A stretch of 9,801 nt of DNA from Arthrobacter sp. (GTDB lineage: Bacteria; Actinomycetota; Actinomycetes; Actinomycetales; Micrococcaceae), in the NCBI GenBank assembly GCA_031178585.1, contig JAPSIT010000059.1:1-9801 (forward strand). Direction: 5' to 3'. The notes below the pieces were generated by a model. The model worked only from the letters and a program-made list of their open reading frames with translations. It was not told where the DNA came from and searched no databases. This document shows, in pieces, positions 5,396 through 9,801 of this stretch. The translations under genes and the position numbers were made by a program. Every line of letters begins with the position of its first letter. Position 1 is the stretch's first letter.

Positions 5396-6607
5396 CTAGA
5401 GCCCTACGGATGCCAGCAGGTGGCCGACTTCCTGCTTGCCGAGGTTGCGGATGCTCCCCTGTCGCTGGTCACCCAGCCCGATGGGGCCAACCTTGACGCG
5501 CACCAAGCGCAGCACAGGGAACCCGACGGCGTCGAAGAGCCGGCGCACAATCCTGTTTTTTCCGGAGTGCAGGACCACTTCGATCAGCACGTGGCCCGGA
5601 GTGGAGTCGACGAGGCGGAAGGAGTCCACGGAGGCGATGCCGTCCTCCAGCTCGATGCCGGACTTCAGCTGGGCGCCGACGCCCTGCGGGAACGGGCCGC
5701 GGACCTGGACCAGGTACGTCTTGGGCACCTCATAGGAAGGGTGCGTCAGGCGGTTGGCGAGTTCGCCGTCGTTGGTCAGCAACAGCAGGCCCTCAGTGGC
5801 GACGTCAAGGCGTCCGACATGGAAAAGCCGTTCGCCCTGGTTGTTGCGGACGAAGTCGCTAATGCAGGGCCTGCCGTCAGGGTCCTCCATGGTGGAGACA
5901 ACACCCTTGGGCTTGTTGAACACCATGTAGACCAGGGTGTCATCGAGCTGGATGCGCAGGCCGTCCACGTGGATGACCGCGGTCTTGGGGTCGACGCGGA
6001 CGCCGAGCTCGGTGACGACCTTGCCGTCGACCTCCACGCGGCCTTCGGCGATCATCTCCTCGCAGACGCGGCGTGAGGCCACACCGGCGGAGGCCATGAC
6101 CTTCTGCAGGCGGACGCCGTCGGCGTCATGCACTTCTGACTGCGGAACGTCGCCGCGCGGCCCGCGCTTCCGCGAAGGCTTGCGGACAGGGCCGAGGTTT
6201 TGCCCGAAGCGCTCGCTTCCAAAGGCACGCGAAGCGGCCGTCTTGGGAGCACCGGCACGGGGCTTGGGCTTGAGCGCCCCGGGAGTACCCGGAGCCTTGC
6301 CGGCGCCCGGTTTGCGCGCGCCGGCTTTGCGGACGGCCGGCTTGGCTCCGGCCTTCCTGTCCGCGGATGGCCTGCCGGTCTGGCCGGCCGCTGCCTCGTC
6401 CGGATCGACGAAGCGTTCCTCGCGGGGCTTGGCAGCCCTGTGGGAACGGTCGCCGAATGGCCGGTCGCTGCCCTTGGAGAAGTCGCGCTGCCCCGAGCCG
6501 AAGCCGGTGCCGCGCTGGCCTCCCCGGCCGCCCTGCCCTGCAGCTCGCTCCGGACCTTTACGCCCTGAACTGTTACGTGGTGAACCCTGGCGTCCCGCCT
6601 GTGTCAT
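5396..6607 (-). CDS. rluB: 23S rRNA pseudouridine synthase, RluB/RsuA family, with long basic N-tail
   Basis: The 403-residue enzyme should convert a uridine in the peptidyl-transferase region of 23S rRNA (U2605 in E. coli for RluB) to pseudouridine. An S4 RNA-binding domain spans about 165-212 (LQKVMASAGVASRR). The catalytic domain has the GRLDVATEGLLLLTNDG box (265-281) with nucleophile Asp268, then KTYLV (296-300) and GKNRIVRRLFDAVG (349-362). The first 160 residues are a low-complexity Lys/Arg/Gly/Pro/Ala tail absent from E. coli RluB; long basic tails are frequent in actinobacterial members. The ATG at 6607 has GAAGGA 7 bases upstream. Family membership is firm. The exact target uridine rests on gene order (scpAB-rluB-cmk-der) and is inference. 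Confidence 0.93.
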   Translation of the reverse strand: MTQAGRQGSPRNSSGRKGPERAAGQGGRGGQRGTGFGSGQRDFSKGSDRPFGDRSHRAAKPREERFVDPDEAAAGQTGRPSADRKAGAKPAVRKAGARKPGAGKAPGTPGALKPKPRAGAPKTAASRAFGSERFGQNLGPVRKPSRKRGPRGDVPQSEVHDADGVRLQKVMASAGVASRRVCEEMIAEGRVEVDGKVVTELGVRVDPKTAVIHVDGLRIQLDDTLVYMVFNKPKGVVSTMEDPDGRPCISDFVRNNQGERLFHVGRLDVATEGLLLLTNDGELANRLTHPSYEVPKTYLVQVRGPFPQGVGAQLKSGIELEDGIASVDSFRLVDSTPGHVLIEVVLHSGKNRIVRRLFDAVGFPVLRLVRVKVGPIGLGDQRQGSIRNLGKQEVGHLLASVGL

Positions 6608-6638
6608 GACCCGTCCTTCGTTATGTTGAGCGGCAACG

Positions 6639-6654
6639 GTTGTCCAAAGACAAC
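6639..6654 (-). other. Hairpin in the rluB leader
   Basis: GTTGTC and GACAAC form a perfect 6-bp stem on a 4-base loop, about 30 bp upstream of the rluB start. There is no T-tract. It is one of two small hairpins in the only sizeable gap of the cluster. Confidence 0.35.
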
Positions 6655-6667
6655 ACTAGCCAGCCCT

Positions 6668-6682
6668 GCAGATTAAATCTGC
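6668..6682. promoter_or_regulatory. GCAGAT-TAA-ATCTGC palindrome between scpB and rluB
   Basis: A perfect 6-bp inverted repeat around 3 bases. On the minus strand it contains TTTAAT, a 5/6 match to a -10 box. It could be an operator over an internal promoter or an RNA hairpin separating the scpAB and rluB parts of the transcript. Confidence 0.35.
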
Positions 6683-6701
6683 CCTGGTTAAATACTGTTC
6701 C
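6672..6701 (-). promoter_or_regulatory. Candidate internal promoter for rluB-tyrA-cmk-der
   Basis: Minus-strand GGAACA (6701-6696, 3/6 of -35) and TTTAAT (6677-6672, 5/6 of -10) are 18 bp apart in the 108-bp gap before rluB. Support is weak, but this is the only gap large enough in the cluster for a second promoter. Confidence 0.3.
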
Positions 6702-6715
6702 GCAGGCGGTGGTGC

Positions 6716-7378
6716 CTACATTTTTCCGGCGTCGTAGAACTCTTCGATCCCGTCAAGCCCCGGAAGGTGCGGTGAGATCTGGGGCAGCTCCGCCACCGAG
6801 CCGATTCCCATGCGTTCAAGGAAATACGACGTCGTCCGGTACAGGACGGCGCCCGATTCCGGATCAGTTCCGGCATCCTCGATCAGCCCGCGCTGGGTAA
6901 GCGTCCGCACGACAGAGTCGACATTGACCCCCCGAATTGCAGACACCCTGGCCCGTGAAACGGGCTGCCGGTAGGCGATGACGGCGAGCGTTTCAAGCGC
7001 TGCCTGTGTCAGCCTGGCTGTCTGGCCCTCCAGGACAAATGCTCCGACGATGTCGGCGAATTCGGCCCGGGAGTAGATGCGCCAGCCACCGGCAACATTC
7101 CGCAATTCAAAACCCCGGGGGCTGGAGGTGAAGCCAGCATCACTGGCGATTTCCATATCCGGGGCTTTAACAGTATAGCCGTCATACTCATGCTGTAGTT
7201 CCAGCAGCAACTGCTGCACCGTATCCACGGTGAGGTCCAGTCCGGCGGCGAGGTCTGCGGCGGACGCCGGCTGATCCAGCACCATCAGCACGGCCTCCAG
7301 GGCGGCGCGGGCGCCGCCCGGAAGCGCGGCCATCTCTGATGCGCCATCCGGGGGCGGTCCAGGCTGGGGCTTGCTCAC
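6716..7378 (-). CDS. scpB: Segregation and condensation protein B
   Basis: ScpB is the kite subunit that dimerises on the ScpA kleisin in the SMC-ScpAB condensin, which organises and segregates the nucleoid. It has 220 residues with two winged-helix domains. The first (about 22-62) is followed by GFELRNVAGGWRIYSR (89-104). The second has the family signature LTQAALETLAVIAYRQPVSR (123-142), RGVNVDSVVRTLTQRGLI (149-166) and LYRTTSYFLERMG (179-191). Between them, residues 66-88 hold extra sequence relative to the short linker I recall for other ScpB proteins. The start is GTG at 7378, which forms GTGA with the scpA stop, a 4-bp overlap that implies coupled translation. The gene ends TAG; 108 bp then separate it from rluB. 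Confidence 0.95.
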   Translation of the reverse strand: MSKPQPGPPPDGASEMAALPGGARAALEAVLMVLDQPASAADLAAGLDLTVDTVQQLLLELQHEYDGYTVKAPDMEIASDAGFTSSPRGFELRNVAGGWRIYSRAEFADIVGAFVLEGQTARLTQAALETLAVIAYRQPVSRARVSAIRGVNVDSVVRTLTQRGLIEDAGTDPESGAVLYRTTSYFLERMGIGSVAELPQISPHLPGLDGIEEFYDAGKM

Positions 7379-8220
7379 GTCTTCTCCTCATATTCTTCAC
7401 TCAGGTGGTCGCTGCTCCAGTGGGTGGACGCGGTCCACCGGACAGTCAGGTCGCCCAGCGGCGCGACTTGGTCGAAGGCCACTGCCTGGTCGCGGAACAG
7501 CTCCAGCAATGCCAGGAACCGGGCAACCACAACCAGCGTGGATTCCGCGTCGGCAATCAGTGCCCGGAAGGACAGCGGCCTGCCCTCCTGCAGACGCAGT
7601 CCGATCAGCTCCGCCTGTTCCTTGACACTGACGGGGCTGCCGTGGAGGTGCGCCAGACCCACCTCCGTTGGTACCGGCGCCTTGGGTTTCAACGCAGCTT
7701 CGGCCAGCGCGGCGAACTGCTGCGGTGTGTGTTTCCAAACGAGCTCAGGCAACATGGCGGCGAAATGTTCCTCCAGCGCCACCTGCCGCGGATACCGGCG
7801 GGCTTCAAGTTCCAGGGTCGCATCCATCAGGGCAGCCACCTGCTTGAACGCCTTGTACTGCAGGAGCCTGGCAAACAGGAGATCCCGGGCCTCCAGGAGG
7901 GCGATGTCGTCTTCGTCCTCGACTTCGCCGGCCGGGAGCAGGCGGGCGGCCTTAAGGTCAAGCAGCGTGGCTGCGATCACCAGGAACTCGCTGGCTTCGT
8001 CAAGCGCCCACTCCTCCCCCAACTGCTGCAGGTTCCGGATGTACTTGATGAACTCTTCGGTTACCGTAGCCAGCGCCACCTCGGTGATGTCCAGCTGGTG
8101 CTTGGAGATCAGCCCCAGCAGGAGGTCGAACGGGCCGGTGAAATTAGCCAGCCGGACCTCAAAGCCCGGTTTTTTCCCGGCGGCCCCGACGGCGTGCGGC
8201 GCGGTGCCCTCCCCTGGCAT
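7375..8220 (-). CDS. scpA: Segregation and condensation protein A (kleisin)
   Basis: ScpA is the kleisin that bridges the head of one SMC subunit and the neck of the other, closing the condensin ring. From the ATG at 8220 it has 281 residues. The N-terminal domain has FTGPFDLLLGLISKHQLDIT (27-46) and VTEEFIKYI (53-61), followed by LVIAATLLDLKAARLLP (80-96) and an acidic stretch EVEDEDD (99-105). The C-terminal winged helix at about 205-262 (SFRALIADAE, FLALLELFRD) binds the SMC head. The ATG is 7 bp after the parA-like stop but lacks a clear ribosome site. A GTG at 8241, overlapping the end of that gene by 14 bp, is an alternative that adds seven residues. The open frame extends further upstream, but that part is antisense-type shadow over parA. 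Confidence 0.95.
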   Translation of the reverse strand: MPGEGTAPHAVGAAGKKPGFEVRLANFTGPFDLLLGLISKHQLDITEVALATVTEEFIKYIRNLQQLGEEWALDEASEFLVIAATLLDLKAARLLPAGEVEDEDDIALLEARDLLFARLLQYKAFKQVAALMDATLELEARRYPRQVALEEHFAAMLPELVWKHTPQQFAALAEAALKPKAPVPTEVGLAHLHGSPVSVKEQAELIGLRLQEGRPLSFRALIADAESTLVVVARFLALLELFRDQAVAFDQVAPLGDLTVRWTASTHWSSDHLSEEYEEKT

Positions 8221-8227
8221 GGTCAGG

Positions 8228-9127
8228 TTAGGGTGCGCCACCGCGCGAAATGAGTTCCTTGGCGAGGCGGCGGTAGGCGTCAGCACCGACGTGGTTGCCG
8301 GCGTAGCTGGTGATCGGTTCAGCAGCGACGGTGGCGTCGGCGAACTTGATGGAGCGCTTGATGACAGTCTCAAAGACTTTGTCACCGAAGGCCTCCACGA
8401 GGCGGGAGATGACTTCGCGGCTGTGCAGGGTCCGGGCGTCGTACATCGTGGCCAGCACGCCGTCCACCTGCAGCCGCGGGTTAAGCCTGTCCTGCACCTT
8501 GTCGATGGTTTCCACCAGCAGCGCCACGGCACGGAGGGCGAAGAATTCGCAGATCAGCGGAATAATGACGCCGTGGGCAGCGGTCAGGGCGTTCACGGTG
8601 AGCAGGCCAAGGGACGGCTGGCAGTCGATCAGGACGACGTCGTATTCGTCCTCGACCTTTTTCAGGGCGCGGTCCAGCACCTGTTCGCGGGCTACTTCGT
8701 TAACCAGCTGGACCTCCGCGGCGGAGAGGTCGATGTTGGCCGGCAGCAGGTCTACGTTCTCCACGCCGGTCTGGTGGATCGCGTCGCGGATGTCTACCTT
8801 GCGGTCCATCAGCACGTTATAGACGGTCAGGTCCAGCTCGTGCGGGTTGACGCCGAGGCCCGCGGAGAGCGCGCCCTGGGGATCGAAGTCCACCAGCAGC
8901 ACGCGGCGGCCATATTCGGCAAGGGCTGCCGCGAGGTTGATGGTGGACGTGGTTTTACCCACGCCGCCCTTTTGGTTGACCATTGCGATCACGCGGGCCG
9001 GTCCATGGGAGGACAGCGGCGCGGGCTCCGGAAATTCGCGGTGGGGGCGGCCTGTGGGACCCATCACGGCGTCTTCCAGGTCGAGTTCCGTGCCTTCCAG
9101 AGTTGCTGAACCCTGTTCGCTGCTCAC
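8228..9127 (-). CDS. ParA-family ATPase of the scpAB cluster
   Basis: This is a Walker-type cytoskeletal ATPase of the ParA/Soj/MinD group, 299 residues from the GTG chosen here. The deviant Walker A is KGGVGKTT (53-60) with signature Lys53. The A' box is LLVDFDPQG (77-85), and Walker B is VVLIDCQPS (164-172). The linker REFPEPAPLSSHGPA (30-44) closely matches what I recall of mycobacterial Rv1708, which has the same neighbours. It is probably not the oriC-linked ParA, since no parB or parS is present; its job beside scpAB is inferred to concern chromosome organisation. Start choice: the GTG at 9127 gives an N-terminus like homologues, with only a poor ribosome site (GGATAG). The frame stays open to a GTG at 9238, adding 37 residues, among them basic ones. 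The true start may be either. Confidence 0.9.
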   Translation of the reverse strand: MSSEQGSATLEGTELDLEDAVMGPTGRPHREFPEPAPLSSHGPARVIAMVNQKGGVGKTTSTINLAAALAEYGRRVLLVDFDPQGALSAGLGVNPHELDLTVYNVLMDRKVDIRDAIHQTGVENVDLLPANIDLSAAEVQLVNEVAREQVLDRALKKVEDEYDVVLIDCQPSLGLLTVNALTAAHGVIIPLICEFFALRAVALLVETIDKVQDRLNPRLQVDGVLATMYDARTLHSREVISRLVEAFGDKVFETVIKRSIKFADATVAAEPITSYAGNHVGADAYRRLAKELISRGGAP

Positions 9128-9190
9128 GTATCTATCCACACTTTCGATGACGGTGATTTTTTCTCTGCCGCTGAATGCCTGGGCCGCTGA

Positions 9191-9238
9191 GTGTCGGCGC
9201 CCATGCTTCTTTCCACCCAAGGCTACAGCGCCCGACAC
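9191..9238 (-). other. Bulged inverted repeat upstream of the ParA-like gene
   Basis: GTGTCGGCGC (9191-9200) pairs with GCG-C-CCGACAC (9228-9238) as a 10-bp stem with one bulged base and a 27-base loop. If the gene starts at 9127 this lies in the leader or promoter region, as RNA structure or operator. If it starts at 9238 it is coding sequence. Confidence 0.4.
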
Positions 9239-9322
9239 GGCATTCCGTGGAACTTGACTTTTGATGGCGTTTGAGCCTTTACCTTTTACCTGAGGTCGAA
9301 GGTTGCTCGCAGGAACGCGGAA

Positions 9323-9354
9323 ACCGCCCCCACAGGCGAACCTGTGAGGGCGGT
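9323..9354 (-). terminator. Hairpin terminator of dctA
   Basis: A 14-bp stem (9323-9336 with 9341-9354) has a single C/A mismatch and, on the minus strand, a TTCG tetraloop. It begins 27 bp after the dctA stop and is followed by only three T on the minus strand. Strong GC pairing but a short T-tract suggest moderate efficiency. It separates dctA from the ParA-like gene. Confidence 0.75.
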
Positions 9355-9381
9355 CATCCGGCGCCTGTGCGCCTTGTGGAG

Positions 9382-9801
9382 TTAGGCGTTGGCCGGAACG
9401 GGCTGCTGCGCCGGGGCCTCCTGGACATTGTGGTGGGTGGCAATCATGGTCTGCTCGTCGAAGGGCTCTTCGCCGGAGAGGACGCGTCCGACCTGTTCGC
9501 CGTCGATCTCCTTGACCCAGGTTCCGATCAGGACCGTGGCCACCGCGTTGCCGGTGAAGTTGGTCAGGGCGCGGGCCTCGGACATGAAGCGGTCGATGCC
9601 AACGATCATGCCGACGCCGCCCAGGAGTTCGGGCTTGTGGGCCTGCAGGCCGGCGGCCAGCGTGGCGAGGCCTGCGCCGGTGACACCGGCAGCACCCTTG
9701 GAGGCGATGATCATGAAGATCAGCAGGGAGACCTGGGCACCGAGGTCCAGCGGGGTTCCCATGGCGTTGGCCACGAAGAGGGAGGCCATCGTCAGGTAGA
9801 T
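9382..9801 (-). CDS. dctA: C4-dicarboxylate/cation symporter DctA, C-terminal part (cut by window edge)
   Basis: The last 139 residues of a dicarboxylate/amino acid:cation symporter (DAACS family), which imports succinate, fumarate or malate across the inner membrane. The frame is open to the window edge and reads IYLTMASLFVANAMG, a transmembrane segment. Then follow the re-entrant hairpin SKGAAGVTG (34-42 of the fragment) and the substrate-binding helix GIDRFMSEARALTN-FTGN (68-85). In that helix the Ser and final Asn replace the aspartates of glutamate transporters such as GltPh (D394 and D405), and the Arg-Ala-Leu-Thr-Asn core fits DctA. A cytoplasmic tail of about 40 residues, rich in Glu, Gln and Pro, ends the protein. 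A long hairpin follows. It appears to be a separate transcription unit from the ParA-like gene. Confidence 0.88.
   Translation of the reverse strand: MYLTMASLFVANAMGTPLDLGAQVSLLIFMIIASKGAAGVTGAGLATLAAGLQAHKPELLGGVGMIVGIDRFMSEARALTNFTGNAVATVLIGTWVKEIDGEQVGRVLSGEEPFDEQTMIATHHNVQEAPAQQPVPANA

Noticed and set aside
4514..6076. Plus-strand ORF of 520 codons opposite tyrA and rluB
   Set aside because: It runs across two certain minus-strand genes with no ribosome site or recognisable fold.
8221..8532. Upstream extension of the scpA frame
   Set aside because: It overlaps the C-terminal third of the ParA-like gene in another frame and has Ser/Pro/Thr-rich shadow composition; kleisin homology begins after the ATG at 8220.
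7424..9109. Plus-strand ORF of 561 codons opposite scpA and parA
   Set aside because: Ser/Arg/Ala-rich shadow frame; both opposing genes are certain.
9239..9300. parS-like site near TTCCGTGGAA (9244-9253)
   Set aside because: It shares only the general shape GTTCC-AC-GGAA with GTTTCACGTGAAAC; too many mismatches for a ParB site.

Overview
The window is about 9.8 kb of high-GC chromosomal DNA from an actinobacterium, most likely Micrococcaceae (Arthrobacter/Pseudarthrobacter type). That placement rests on protein character recalled from memory: the gcvH-garA pair, the ParA/ScpA/ScpB/RluB/Cmk/Der gene order shared with mycobacteria (Rv1708-Rv1713), and an actinobacterial Fpg/Nei-like glycosylase with a C-terminal zinc finger. 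It is a housekeeping core region. I see no phage, insertion sequence, CRISPR array, toxin-antitoxin pair or defence island, and I do not claim an undescribed system.

Left part (1-1843). On the minus strand, gcvH (glycine cleavage H protein) is followed by the first 26 codons of a gene that I assign to garA/odhI from its ETTS phospho-switch motif. The 171-bp gap between them holds three tandem copies of a 16-bp unit. gcvH and a plus-strand Fpg/Nei-family DNA glycosylase diverge from a 160-bp intergenic region with candidate promoters for both. The glycosylase ends at a perfect 18-bp hairpin with an A-tract on one side and a T-tract on the other. The hairpin also lies 2 bp from the 3' end of a minus-strand tRNA-Pro(GGG), so it probably serves as a terminator in both directions.

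Central and right part (1983-9238, all minus strand). Read in the direction of transcription the order is parA-like, scpA, scpB, a 108-bp gap, rluB, tyrA, cmk, der. Most junctions are tight: scpA/scpB overlap by 4 bp, tyrA follows rluB by 3 bp, cmk overlaps the end of tyrA, and der follows cmk by 39 bp. ParA and ScpAB concern chromosome organisation (ScpAB is the kleisin/kite pair of SMC condensin). RluB and Der act on 23S rRNA modification and 50S assembly, Cmk on CMP/dCMP phosphorylation, and TyrA on tyrosine synthesis. The amino-acid gene is the functional outlier of the cluster.

Right edge (9239-9801). The C-terminal 139 residues of a DctA-type C4-dicarboxylate symporter lie on the minus strand, closed by an imperfect GC-rich hairpin. 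The parA-like gene starts beyond it, after a leader that contains a bulged inverted repeat.

All gene-free stretches are shorter than 300 bases; what they hold is listed under the individual sites. The points most worth a second look are the 16-bp triplicate before garA, the conserved linker of the parB-less ParA-like protein next to scpAB, the palindrome inside the putative gcvH promoter, and the glycosylase zinc finger without the usual Fpg arginine.
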